In this document: positions 51,831 through 62,039 of the stretch, one piece after another
Position numbering within the stretch: the first letter of the stretch is position 1
Layout: each line of letters starts with the position of its first letter
DNA from: Fratercula arctica
Lineage: Eukaryota > Chordata > Aves > Charadriiformes > Alcidae
Direction of reading: 5' to 3'
NCBI GenBank assembly: GCA_947846985.1
Contig: CANTUZ010000003.1
Span: 58,476,096 to 58,540,095 of the forward strand
DNA length: 64,000 bases
The notes under the pieces: generated by a model
The model's database searches: none
The model's input: only the letters and a program-made list of their open reading frames with translations
What the model was told of the DNA's origin: nothing
Position numbers and translations under genes: made by a program

Positions 51831-51866
51831 GGATGGGATGGGACAGGATGGGATGGGATGGGATGA
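51831..51866 (+). repeat. (GGGAT)n pentamer tract
   Basis: Six or seven GGGAT-type units with one interruption (ggacaggat). G-triplets on the sense strand give some quadruplex potential in the pre-mRNA. Confidence 0.85.
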
Positions 51867-52654
51867 AGGCAGCAGTTGGCTGTAGCAGGGCTGGGAGCCG
51901 TGACAGGGATCAGAGGGGCAGAGGCAGAACAGGGGCACGTCATTGCCAACAACCCTTCTGTCACCTCCTAGAGGGGATGCTGGTGTGGGGAGCAGTCACG
52001 GGGCTGCGTAGCTGAGAGGCTGAAGCAGGGTTCCCAGAAGCCACGTGGCCCTAATGTTTCATGGGTGTTTCTGGAGTCTCCTCAGCACTGCTTTGTATTT
52101 TACCCTGGCACTTCCCCAGCCACATACTCCCACCTACACAGTCAGCCATGCCTCCAGTGCCTGGCAAGTCACCCTCTTCCCCCTCCAGCTTGAGGACTGC
52201 ATTATAGATCTCTCTGCAGCCCATATCCACCTTGGCAGGTTAAGGAGGTTCCTTTTTTCCCCTGCTTTTTTTCCTTGTATTTTCATGTTGAAAGAAACTG
52301 TGTTGACTTATACACATAAGTAGTATTTTTGTCATACAGGCTATATTGTCCTAGACAAAAGCAGTCCACTGCTTTAGGACTGAGCTCTTCGTGGATTAAA
52401 ACAGTGTTCTGGAAACAGGGCAGACTAACCCACCCTGAGCTTTGTGCTCATATTTCTCCACATTGCACGCAAATAGGCCCTCAGCAAAGATGGGTCATGT
52501 GCTTGGAAGTGATATAAGAGGTACAAGCTTCTCTCAGAGCTGACAGCATTGTCGCATAGTGGCATAGCATGTACCAACACCAACCAGGAATGGGAACCTG
52601 GGTGGCCGAGTTCACTTTGAGGGCCAGCAAGAGACAAGATACTCTGAGACTTAG

Positions 52655-52765
52655 ACTTGACCACATTACCCAAGTTAAAAGAGAAGTTTGTGATAGAGCT
52701 GTGACTTGAATACAGGTTTGTTGTCTAATTCAGTGTTCTAACCACAGGTCCAACCTTCCTCTTTG
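52655..52765 (-). mobile_element. MIR-type SINE head, antisense
   Basis: Runs from the diverged block at about 52661 (cattacccaagttaaaagag) through gtgatagagctgtgacttga to tctaattcagtgttctaacc, then acaggtccaacc. The common antisense order is 'cttgcccaaggtcacacag..ggcagagccgggaattgaacccag..cccagtgccctaaccac'. Confidence 0.55.
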
Positions 52766-53001
52766 ATGTAACTAATTTTAGTTTTCTGTGTACAACTCCT
52801 TTTGACCTAAATAAACAATACACAGCCACTCTGTCTTGTGGGGGGGTCCTGCATAACTCACATGGTAGCCTGTACTAATCTTGACCTGCCAAGTTAGAGT
52901 TGTGTTCAAATTCAGTTAGTTGTGTTAGGATTAAAGTCACCACAGAAAAAAACCTAATAACCTATAGGAAACTTTCTCTTTCCTTCCTTCATTTAATTAA
53001 G

Positions 53002-53236
53002 CCTCCTATCCCAGACCCAAACAATATGAGAGATTTTGTCAGCTACCCAACAGCTGGTAATGAACGTCTTCACTGCACGATGAAGCGGACAGAAGATGAC
53101 CCAGAGGTTGGTGGTCCATGTTATACTCTATACCTGGAATACCTTGGAGGATTGGTGCCTATCCTGAAAGGACGTCGTATCAGCAAGTTGCGGCCAGAGT
53201 TTGTCATCATGGATCCTAAAACAGATGGAAAAGCAG
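53002..53236 (+). CDS. TULP4: TULP4 exon 7 in window: start of tubby-like domain
   Basis: Encodes P-P-I-P-D-P-N-N-M-R-D-F-V-S-Y-P, then L-H-C-T-M-K-R-T-E-D-D-P-E-V-G-G-P-C-Y-T-L-Y-L-E-Y, and L-V-P-I-L-K-G-R-R-I-S-K-L-R-P-E-F-V-I-M-D-P-K-T-D-G. 'CTMKR', 'YTLYLEYLGGLVPILKGRR' and 'PEFVIMD' correspond to the first beta strands of the tubby fold ('YxLYLE..' and 'LLAAKKR..YLIS' in TUB). In canonical tubby proteins this region contributes to phosphoinositide binding; whether TULP4 keeps that is uncertain. 235 nt, phase 0 in, phase 1 out (GCAG|GTAGAA). Acceptor cattTaattaag has a C/T-rich tract further upstream. Confidence 0.98.
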
Positions 53237-53734
53237 GTAGAACTGAATTGTTGCTCTGTACAAAAAGTTATTTAGAAAGATTTTAGATATTAAATGCTCA
53301 AGAGTTAAAGAAAATCTATATGTGCAACACGGAAGATGGCATCTGATTTTTTTTTTCTGATGCAAAAAAAAATCTTCAGCATGACCTAGGCTCAAACCTC
53401 TGAAATTATACCATGCTGTCTTCTGTTTTACAAAAGGGAACTTATTGTATTTTGAACGCTGGGGATAGATTGCTAATTAGCACAAAATATTCTTTAGTCT
53501 CAATTTTGAAGTCGACTGAATGCTGTTCACCTCTCTGAATCACGTTCACTTGAGTCTGAAGCATTGGAAATTTGGAATTTATACTAGGCAGAGTGAAGAA
53601 CGGTTGATTATCTCTGCATAGTTTTATCTCCGCTGCTGCCTGTGGATTGGATTTATGTTTCTGATGACTGATAGTTGTAACTGATACCAGTTTTCTGAAG
53701 CAGCATTTACATTTTCTGGGGCCTGTCTTGATAG
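53237..53734 (+). other. TULP4: TULP4 intron 7 in window
   Basis: 498 nt. Two oligo-T/A runs near 53347-53372; otherwise nothing notable. Confidence 0.9.
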
Positions 53735-53879
53735 ATGAAATCTATGGAAACAGCTTGATTTCCACTGTGATTGACAGCTGCAACTGCTCGGACTCCAGCG
53801 ATATCGAACTGAGTGATGACTGGGCAGCAAAGAAATCTCCCAAAATCAGTCGAGCTAGCAAATCGCCCAAGCTCCCCAG
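53735..53879 (+). CDS. TULP4: TULP4 exon 8 in window: acidic insert and first S-P-K motifs
   Basis: Encodes D-E-I-Y-G-N-S-L-I-S-T-V-I-D-S-C-N-C-S-D-S-S-D-I-E-L-S-D-D-W, then A-A-K-K-S-P-K-I-S-R-A-S-K-S-P-K-L-P-(R). This is the start of the insertion splitting the N-terminal tubby strands. It combines an acidic serine-rich patch with basic S-P-K repeats that continue into the next exon (proline-directed phosphorylation or NLS-like composition, inference only). 145 nt, phase 1 in, phase 2 out; the arginine codon is split ag|a. Donor is CCCAG|GTAATA, with a (CCCCT)n tract starting about 20 nt downstream. Confidence 0.98.
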
Positions 53880-54899
53880 GTAATAATTTCTTGGCTATTT
53901 CCTCCCCTCCCCTCCCCTCCCCTCCCCTCCCCTCCCCTGCTGTCAAGGGAGCCTAAACAAGCAGATTGTTTCAAACACTGGGTTGACAAGGTTCTGTAAT
54001 GTTGTGCAAAATAAGCTTCTAAGCTATTAGTTTGTCTCATTGCTTTCCTGTAAGGTCTTGATTATATTCGTTATGTGCATAGACAGAACCCTCCACCTGC
54101 ACAGAGCCTCACTGGACATCTGTCTGCTGGCTTGATGTTATGGGAGTGAGGCCCTGATGCCTTCTCGCTGCAGCTGACACTTTTCCAAAGACTTTCTATT
54201 ATAAGCTTGTCCTAGTATGAGGCAAAGGAAATGCACCCCTTTATATGGGAATATAATGTGTGAAATACCTAAGTTTTAGTTTACTAGTACTTGACAACAG
54301 AACCATCAGTTCCTGAGCATAAAACCAAAATGGCTCAGGAAAAAAAACCACAACCTACCTTTCTGCCTTAGCTTACTTTTGAACTGTAGCTCTTGTTCAT
54401 TATTTTTTCCACCACTGAGTTTTTTCAGGTGCTTGACCATGACCCGCTTTGTGTAATGGGACGCAGGAGTAACTTTTGGCTTAGAGTGAGAGGACTGACG
54501 AAGTTTGTGGCACCTTGGTTTGCTCTACTAGCATGGCGATCTGCCAGCCCAGGTGTCATATTTCCATTTCTTGAGGCTTTGCTCAACGTCTGCATAGCTG
54601 AAATAGCTCAGCAGTATGCCTTTCTGCGGACTAGTGGAAGATATATTATATCTGGTAGAACTGCTGTGAGCTTTGTTAAATGAATTGGAAGACATCCAGT
54701 CTCAGTTACTGCAAGAGTGTCAGGCCTTACCTATCTTGAAATTTGACCCATAACTCTCCATCCTGTAGACTCTACAGTCTTCATTAGTCACTTAGACAAC
54801 ACCATACTAGTTGTCTTCATTACATCTTTACATTCAAAGACTTAATTTTGTGCATTTTTGCATGCCCATTGATGATTCTAATTATTGCTTTATATGCAG
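53880..54899 (+). other. TULP4: TULP4 intron 8 in window
   Basis: 1020 nt. The 5' end holds the C-rich pentamer tract (53901-53939); the rest is AT-rich unique sequence. An ORF at 54393-54683 lacks splice support and homology. Confidence 0.9.
53901..53939. repeat. (CCTCC/CCCCT)n pentamer tract
   Basis: About eight tandem C-rich pentamers, 22 nt after the exon 8 donor. The complementary strand carries repeated GGGG runs and could form a G-quadruplex; the sense transcript is C-rich. Confidence 0.95.
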
Positions 54900-55044
54900 A
54901 ATCAATATAGAAGCTCGCAAATCTCCAAAGATGTCACGAGCTGCACAGGAGATATCAAGATCACCAAGGTTACCAATAAGGAAACCTTCTATTGGTTCAC
55001 CAAGCCTAACTCGAAGAGAGTTTCCTTTAGAAGATATTACTCAG
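54900..55044 (+). CDS. TULP4: TULP4 exon 9 in window: S-P-K/R-rich insert
   Basis: Completes the split arginine and encodes I-N-I-E-A-R-K-S-P-K-M-S-R-A-A-Q-E, then I-S-R-S-P-R-L-P-I-R-K-P-S-I-G-S-P-S-L-T-R-R-E-F and P-L-E-D-I-T-Q. It continues the exon 8 pattern of repeated S-P-K/R units spaced by basic residues, and then leads back into the tubby fold in exon 10. 145 nt, phase 2 in, phase 0 out. Acceptor is attgctttatatgcag; donor is TCAG|GTATTG, which is weak. Likely disordered and phosphorylatable; that is composition-based inference. Confidence 0.97.
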
Positions 55045-56093
55045 GTATTGTGCACATTGTGACCAGACCTGAGTCCAAATGCATGTCCTTCCAAAGGCAG
55101 CAAGTTGTGATACAGAGCTCAATGATCACCAATAAAAATTTTCATTTAATTACAGCTACTAGGTGGAACAACTAGAGAATTGCATCTTCCAGTTCAATAT
55201 TAAACCTGGCATCACTAACTTCTGTCCGTGTGAATCCATGTGAGAGGTTTTATACTAGGTGGTGGTGTTGGCTGTTTGAAAGCATACATGAAAATGTTTC
55301 TTATTCAGTTTCTCGGGGCTGTCCTAGTGCCACCATAGTTCTCTGCTTTGTTAGGAATCTGCAGAGACAAGGAAATGCTTGCTTCACAGGGCCACATGTT
55401 CTCTATTTCGTGATTATGTGGAACAGCCTTAATTGGAAGGCAGGCAAAGAGTTATCACTTCGTGCTCTTTGTGGTGTTCATGTCCTGTGAGTAAATGAAA
55501 CTTAGCAGGCTGTAGAACTGTCTGGATTACCTATTTTATTATACCAACCTACAGTCTTTTAGTTTTGTTTTGTTTCATTTCAGTTGTTTTCAGACCTATA
55601 ATTTGATCACCGTGGAAGCAGTGGTTTGGGAAGCTGCTTTGGAAGCTCCAGGAAAAATATGTTTATCATTATGAGTAGTTAATTTCTGTCTTATTTAATG
55701 TTCTATAAAGTGATTCTTAAGCATAGAACCAAAGGACAGGGTGTATTACTTTCTGAAATATAGAATCGCTGCACTTTTGTGCAGGAGAAGCGTCTGAAAA
55801 GAGACCTATTCTCATTAAGCAGCCATCATGTTGTTCTGTTCCTCAACAGCTTTAATCAGCCTATGTGGCTGTTGTATACATCATTTCTGGTGGTGTTCAG
55901 GTATCAAAATGAGACTTCTTAATGACTGGGTATAACAGGTGCTACGTAGGCACATTAGGCTGTTTCAATAAAATAAAAACAAGAGAAGCTGGAATTCTGT
56001 TATCACTTGCAATAGCTTGATTGCTCTGCAGATTTTTATTAGAGCTTGATACAAATTTTATTAGGCGAAAATTATCTTGTTTTTCCTTTGCAG
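55045..56093 (+). other. TULP4: TULP4 intron 9 in window
   Basis: 1049 nt of AT-rich sequence. No repeat or exon candidate seen. Confidence 0.9.
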
Positions 56094-56187
56094 CACAACT
56101 ACCTTGCTCAGGTCACATCTAATATCTGGGGAACCAAATTCAAAATTGTGGGTTTGGCTGCTTTCCTACCAACTAACCTTGGTGCAG
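56094..56187 (+). CDS. TULP4: TULP4 exon 10 in window: tubby-like domain, short exon
   Basis: Encodes H-N-Y-L-A-Q-V-T-S-N-I-W-G-T-K-F-K-I-V-G-L-A-A-F-L-P-T-N-L-G-A. The pattern S-N-(I)-W-G-T-K-F corresponds to the 'SNLMGTKFTVYD' strand conserved in tubby proteins, with W in place of M as in TULP4 orthologues. 94 nt, phase 0 in and phase 1 out; the donor GCAG|GTAAAA splits the valine codon. Acceptor is gtttttcctttgcag. Its position after the S-P-K insert confirms that the tubby fold is interrupted in this protein. Confidence 0.98.
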
Positions 56188-57831
56188 GTAAAAGTAAACT
56201 CTCTTCATTTCTTGCATCTCAAACTCTTTCTAACAAACAACAAACTTATGCCATGTGATTCTTTTTAAGTGATCAAAAGTCTTCTGTAACAAAGCACTTA
56301 TTTTCTGTGGACAGTAGGAATTAGATTTTACAAAATTCACTGTAACTAAAAGAGATTAAAATCTATAAATACAATAATGAGATGATCAAGAAAATGTTAA
56401 AAGTCTCAGTTGTAATAACAAGACTAATTAACAGTGAAGCCCAGACCTTTATTTTTACAGTTTTTTTGAACAAAACACAAACCAATAAAGATAATTTTTG
56501 CAAGACTATAAAAATCATAGGTTTTAAGTCACTATAATAGAAATATTTTTAAAACTCAAGATTTTTATAGTAATTTAGCTACTAATTGTACCGAAATAAC
56601 GTTAAAAAAGCTCTTGCAGCATCATGCTCAAGATTGTTCAAGTCAGTGCGTAACCTTATCATATGGTTCTTTTGCTGGAGCATCAATAAATTGATAGCTT
56701 TCATTAAAAGTAGCAGTTGTCTAGTTTTTGACCCTTTTCTGGGCAGGCCAATTCTCCCTAGATAGTCCTGTTGAAAGGAAGAAGGCTAAAGAACAGGGTA
56801 CCACCTAGCAGAACTGAGCTCTGAATTGAAATATTAATGCAAGTATAGGAGTTTTACAAGCTCTTTGGAAAACTTACTTTCTCCTACATTGCATTATATA
56901 GTTAAAGTCAGAACTACATAATGATGCCCTGGATGCAAAATTAGTTAAATAGATATCTTTTGCGGCTACATTGACTACTATCAGACAAGAGATGGAGTCC
57001 CAGCTACTGGGGAGAGAACCTTCTGTGGCCCAGCCTCCAGGCAAAGGTTGTTCTCTCAGGATGTTGTTGCCCTGGGGACAACCAGTGCTACCACTATAGG
57101 GCAGTGGCACCCTCTACTTAATAATGAGTTATGGAAACCCTCAGGTTTGTTCCAGCCACCTTTTTCTTTCAACTAATTTATGACTTTCTGACTTTTGCAA
57201 TCTTTGCAATGATTGTCAAGAGATAGTGTAAGAATGACCCTACTGGGTCAGGCCAGAGGTCGTTCTAATTCTCTCATTATCAGTGACAGATGCGTGGGGA
57301 AGGATATGTAGAATAAGCGCGTAGTGAAACTTCCTTCAGATGTTCCCCCAGTCTCCAATGGTTCAGGTTCCAGGGACTTACTGAGCCAGAAGGGGTTTCT
57401 TTGTATGTAGTAATCCTCAACAGATTTCCTTCCTGGGAGCTTTCCAGTTTTCCCCTAAACTCATATAAGTCGGTAGCATTCTGTGATGAAAAGGTCCAAA
57501 AGTAGAATGGAAAAATTATTTTCCTTCTGTAAAAATAGATGTGAATACAAGATGAAGTAATTCATTATTTCTATAGATTATTTAACTACAGATATGCTGC
57601 TTCTATTTAAAGAGAAATAGCTGAAAGTAACAATCTCTTTTATCCTGTTTATGCAGTGTTACATAGTGATTTGGCTAAGAATGGCCCTTACATGCATTTG
57701 TTCATTAATACATTAAATAAAAATAGTCGTAGCCCTTCTGTCTGCTTTGAATTGATCCTTTCTTAGCTTTAGATGCTCTTTGTGTAGCAGATTTTTTTTT
57801 ATATATATTTCTTGTTATACTCTTTCTCCAG
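56188..57831 (+). other. TULP4: TULP4 intron 10 in window
   Basis: 1644 nt. Contains an antisense CR1 fragment at about 57225-57495; otherwise AT-rich. Confidence 0.9.
57225..57495 (-). mobile_element. Ancient CR1 fragment, antisense
   Basis: Starts gaccctactgggtcaggcca, then gaggtcgttctaattctc. Old sauropsid CR1 copies in antisense carry 'ccatactgggtcagaccaatggtccatctag' here. It later has cagttttcccctaaactcat, then ataagtcggtagcattctgtg, the antisense of the '..catccacaacatcc..' block. Heavily decayed. Confidence 0.55.
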
Positions 57832-57975
57832 TAATATATAAAACCAGTTTGCTGCATCTGCAGCCCAGGCAGATGACAATATATCTCCCAGAAGTGCGGA
57901 AGATTTCAATGGACTACATTAACCTGCCTGTCTTTAATCCAAATGTTTTCAGCGAAGACGAAGATGATTTACCAG
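57832..57975 (+). CDS. TULP4: TULP4 exon 11 in window: tubby-like domain
   Basis: Completes the split valine and encodes I-Y-K-T-S-L-L-H-L-Q-P-R-Q-M-T-I-Y-L-P-E-V, then R-K-I-S-M-D-Y-I-N-L-P-V-F-N-P-N-V-F-S-E-D-E-D-D-L-P. 'LQPRQMTIYLPE' corresponds to the tubby-family 'kPRkMtvilP' strand. The tail is acidic. 144 nt, phase 1 in and phase 1 out. The acceptor follows an AT-rich stretch, then tatactctttctccag. The donor ACCAG|GTAAGG is the only one in the window close to consensus. The C-terminal part of the tubby fold lies beyond the window, after the long linker. Confidence 0.98.
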
Positions 57976-59569
57976 GTAAGGAGGAGCTGAAGGTCTGCCA
58001 TGTTATGGGTTAAATTAGATGGAGGACAAATCACTTGTGTCACTAGCCCTCTCTGTTAAACGCACAAATCAAAATCCCATAGTCTGATGGGGTCCTGAAG
58101 AACTGAATTAGAATAAGGCTAGTATGTATTACTGACATTGTTTTCTAAAATATGTGGAAAATATGATCTGTATAGAGCTGCTACATGTCAAGTTCATTGG
58201 AAAAGTAATCATCTTCTATTTAGTTCGCTAAGAATTCTCTGTAGGCCAAAGCACTTTTGCAGGACAGAATTGTAATGTGTTGGAAACCCAAAGGGGCCGT
58301 TCTTGTGACCTGATGGCAGCAAAGCACAGCCTGCTGATAGGAGCTTGGGTTGGAGGGCAGGTTCCCGTAAAACTCAGCCACCCTTTGAGAAGTGATAAAT
58401 GGCCATTTGGATTTTTGTCAATACCAAGTCTTAGAGAGAGCCTAAAATAGTAAAGTGTCTAGAAACAAGGAGGATCAGGAAGAATTTCTCATTTCACTGA
58501 GATGTAAGGTAGCAGAAGATTCAAGCAGTGCAGGGAAGGCTTGGGTGCAGGTGATATGAATGTAGCAGGTAAAAAGACTAGAAGTACTCAGAACCTCCTC
58601 CAGTCAAAAAAAAAAAAACCAAACCAACATACCAATAAAATTAACAAATAATAGATAAGAAGATAAATTAATACATTTTCAGATTTTCACATCAGTGAGG
58701 GATTCCCATTGCCAGGTCACAGGTTTTTGGAACTACAGGAGTGGCCGTCATGCCAGTACCTTTTAAGGAGGAAGGAGTGTGAGTACTGCAAAGCAATTAA
58801 AGCCCTATGCTAGAATCTATTGAAAATGGAAATACTGCCATTATTTCAGACCAAGGTTTTGACTGCTGAAAGCACCAAAGCTTGCGTCTGACCCAAGCAT
58901 CAGAGTAGTCCTCTAGGCTTCTAAAGAAATACTCATGTGCTTAGGATGAAGCCCATTCTTTCATGGTTTGGGGCTTGGCTTGCCTAATTTATATCTGCAT
59001 TATATTCATCCATAGGATCTGAAGAAACATGAAGAGACATTGATTATTGTATATATATTATGCATAGGAGGCACTCAACACTTTCTGTTATGAAACATGG
59101 TCCAAACTGACAGAAAGTAATACAAAAATTAAATAGAAAAGTTAATATAAAGTTTTCGCATCCCTTCCTTAAAATTGGATTAGATCTGCAATATCAATTC
59201 CTTTTATATTATTAAAGGAGCTGAAATGGTACTCAGAATTGCAGGTTGGTGAGCACCACATAATATAGGGAAAATTGTTAGAGAGTTTTGTTACAGCTCT
59301 TTGAGGCGACTCGTAAAAGAATCATACTTCCCTGTCCTCTATAACAGCCTTCCTCTTCTTGTCCACTTTTTTCTTTCTTCTGAAAATTCGTTTCTGACTT
59401 AGCAACTGGAGGCTACTTAAATCTTCAAAAACATTTTGGGGGCTATCCTTTCTTAAAGCCTGCATATAAAGGAAAAAAGTGCCGTATACTAATGGGAAAA
59501 AATATTGCAGTGTAAATAATGATTACATGATAGATTAAAAAAAAACATAGCAGAAAGCTGCTCTTGGGC

Positions 59570-59715
59570 AGTTCACGGTGAGGTGCTCTTGGGACAGGTG
59601 CTTTTTAATGTAGTCAGTAAAGATTTGTCAAGGCAAATGGACAGTGAATTGATTCAACTTGCAAATTATGCAAACAAATCAATGAAAAACCATTGGAGAA
59701 ATGAAAAAAAATATT
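59570..59715 (+). mobile_element. Possible CR1/L3 reverse-transcriptase remnant
   Basis: Translation of 59579-59698 reads approximately G-E-V-L-L-G-Q-V-L-F-N-V, then D-S-E-L-I-Q-L-A-N-Y-A-N-K-S. It is reminiscent of the LINE RT block in which 'QGSVLGPVLFNxF' precedes the catalytic F-A-D-D. The catalytic aspartates are replaced. A decayed fragment at best. Confidence 0.3.
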
Positions 59716-60692
59716 GGGTTTAAACACTTTGGGATATTAAGCAACACCATGACAGATGAGATTTTGTTTGATAAGGAACTTAGTACCCATGACTGGCTTG
59801 CTCAAGCCAAGCTAGCAACTAAACCTCAAGCTCTGACGGATAAATTGCTAACCTGCAGGCAACAGGATGAAAGAATGACCAGCCAAGCACAGAACCACGC
59901 TGCCTGAGGGTCAGTTAAGTTTAGCTGTTGGTCTCCTCCTAAAGGAACGAACAAAACTACCATAAAAATTTGCCAGCATAGCCGCAGACCTCCATACACC
60001 TACCACATTCATGACTGATGCTGATAAAAGCCTAATGCTATTGAAATGTAATTATAGGGCATAGATAGATTAGTAGAATTTTAATTAGAAATTAGTTAGG
60101 AACTGGGCAGCAGCTGGAGGAGTCCTGGCTAATGGATCTCATGCCTGATCTGGTCTCACAAATCAGAGGTCTCCACAGAATTTGACACACTTAAATGATC
60201 CTGGATATTACTCTAGTCTCTTTTCCTCCCATAAACCTACTGATGCAACTTGCTTATCATTTTCCATGGGTTTTATACTGGAAAACTAATAAAGAATCTG
60301 CAATATTCTTGGGGGTTTTAATATAGTGTTTACTGTTCCCCCTCATTGTTGTATTTTGTTCCTTCTTATCTTAATTTCTGCACCTGTGCTTAGTTCTAGT
60401 ATCCTCATTTCCCTACTGTGCTCCGGCTTTTCAGTGGTAGTTCCTGTTGGAATCGCTCTCACCACTTTTTGCAAAATGAATTGCAAACAATTAAGCAAGA
60501 TCCATGTTTTTGCTTAAAATCGTCAGAATTGCTTCTTACCTCACTGTCCTTTGTTCACCACCACCACCACGTGTGGGAAACTTTTCCTGTATACATTTGC
60601 TTCTTTTCACATTTCTGATTGCAGCCTGTCCAGAGATTGATGCTGAAGTTGCCCTGACTATAGTACCCTCTTCTTGAATCTTTTTGGCTTCT

Positions 60693-60846
60693 CATCTATT
60701 TCCTCACATCTTCCCCTACATTTCCCATCTGTCTTCCCATCTATTTCCTCACATCTTCCCCTACATTTCCCATCTGTCTTCCCATCTATTTCCTCACATC
60801 TTCCCCTACATTTCCCATCTGTCTTCCCATCTATTTCCTCACATTT
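60693..60846 (+). repeat. 45-bp pyrimidine-rich minisatellite, about 3.4 copies
   Basis: Units start at 60693, 60738 and 60783 with catctatttcctcacatctt and appear identical; a partial fourth copy begins at 60828. The sense strand is strongly pyrimidine-rich. The period is divisible by three, so it yields a repetitive ORF (15-residue period), but there is no splice or homology support for translation. Confidence 0.95.
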
Positions 60847-62039
60847 CTTCCTTACAAATCTTTCAAGAACTTTTATAAGTTTTGTATTTCATTCCATAAT
60901 ATTCCTCTCTCCTCTCTTTCATCTTCCTTCTTTTTGCTTTACTGGTTGCTTTGTCACCCCCTGTACTCAAGAGATATATATACTTCCCTTTTCCTGACTG
61001 TTGTCTGTATTCTCCAGTTTTCCTGAGCTCATTGGGCCTGGGGACATTATACTAGATATTATACAGTGCCTTCAGTGCAGGTCTTCCACTTTCTTTTTCT
61101 TTTCCTCCACTTTTTTTTTTTTGATGACAATAAACATCCAAGGCAAAACTCATAACTGCTGTCAGATCAGGGCAGGCTTGAGGAGCATCATTTCATCTTC
61201 CTCCTGAAGCTCGGTTCAGCTTGGCACAGTGACACCTGACTGGCTCTAGAGGGAGTCAGCCTGGGCCAGCGGGGACTTTTTGTGCCTCACCATCAGGTAG
61301 CAGCAGCCCTAGAGAAAGTCAGGAAGCCACGTTAGTGGTCCTAGGACTATGGGCAGAGAAGAGGGGGCCAGGACCAGTGGCAATCATAGGTTTCTGAGAT
61401 TATCCTTTCTATTGCTTGTTGATGTATTTACTATCAAAAAAACCTCCCTGAAAACTAGTGAGTCCCGATTCAGCAAAACTTTTATTGATTTGAGTAGAAA
61501 TAGTTAAAATAGGATGATGAGTGAGTGGTAATTCAGATTGTGAAAGTCTGTGGGAATCATAGTGTAGACTGAAAGTGAGCTCTGAACTTTACCTATGAAG
61601 AAGTTACTCCCAAGAAGTTACTTTAAAGTTTATCACCAGCTATTACAAATAGATATTGTGCAGTGGGAATTGGTGGAGACAGGCTGGCTTACTTGTTCAA
61701 ACTAAGGTCTGATCCGCTGATTTGGGGATCTGATAGCACTCCATCCAAATGCAGCAGAGTGCTTAAGCAAGTATGTGAAGATAGCAGGTAGTTTAAAAAG
61801 TCTAAGGCAAAGTGGAATGACAAAGTACAAAAGACATGCAGTGTTTTTTCTTCTCATGAGCTTTAAAAAACAATTTCCCCCAGTTTCTGAATTTTATGTA
61901 AATACTGCCATCAAATTTTCCCGTTAAGCCTTTTTTAGCTACCCGCATGTCTTTCTCAAATGCTGAAGAAAACCCCAAAATACACGAAATACCGCTTCAG
62001 GAAAATTCCCTATTTTAGTGCCCATTACCCAACCGCTGC

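Larger units (their letters stand above)
50788..53001 (+). other. TULP4: TULP4 intron 6 in window
   Basis: The intron is 2214 nt. It holds a (GGGAT)n pentamer tract at 51831-51866 and an antisense MIR-type SINE at about 52655-52765. The stretch at 51740-52200 is somewhat GC-richer, but I see no exon there. Confidence 0.9.

Noticed and set aside
54393..54683. ORF of 96 codons in intron 8
   Set aside because: An ATG context exists, but there is no promoter or splice support and no recognisable domain. Expected by chance.
60674..60997. Repetitive ORF with 15-residue period
   Set aside because: Explained by the 45-bp intronic minisatellite, whose period happens to be divisible by three.
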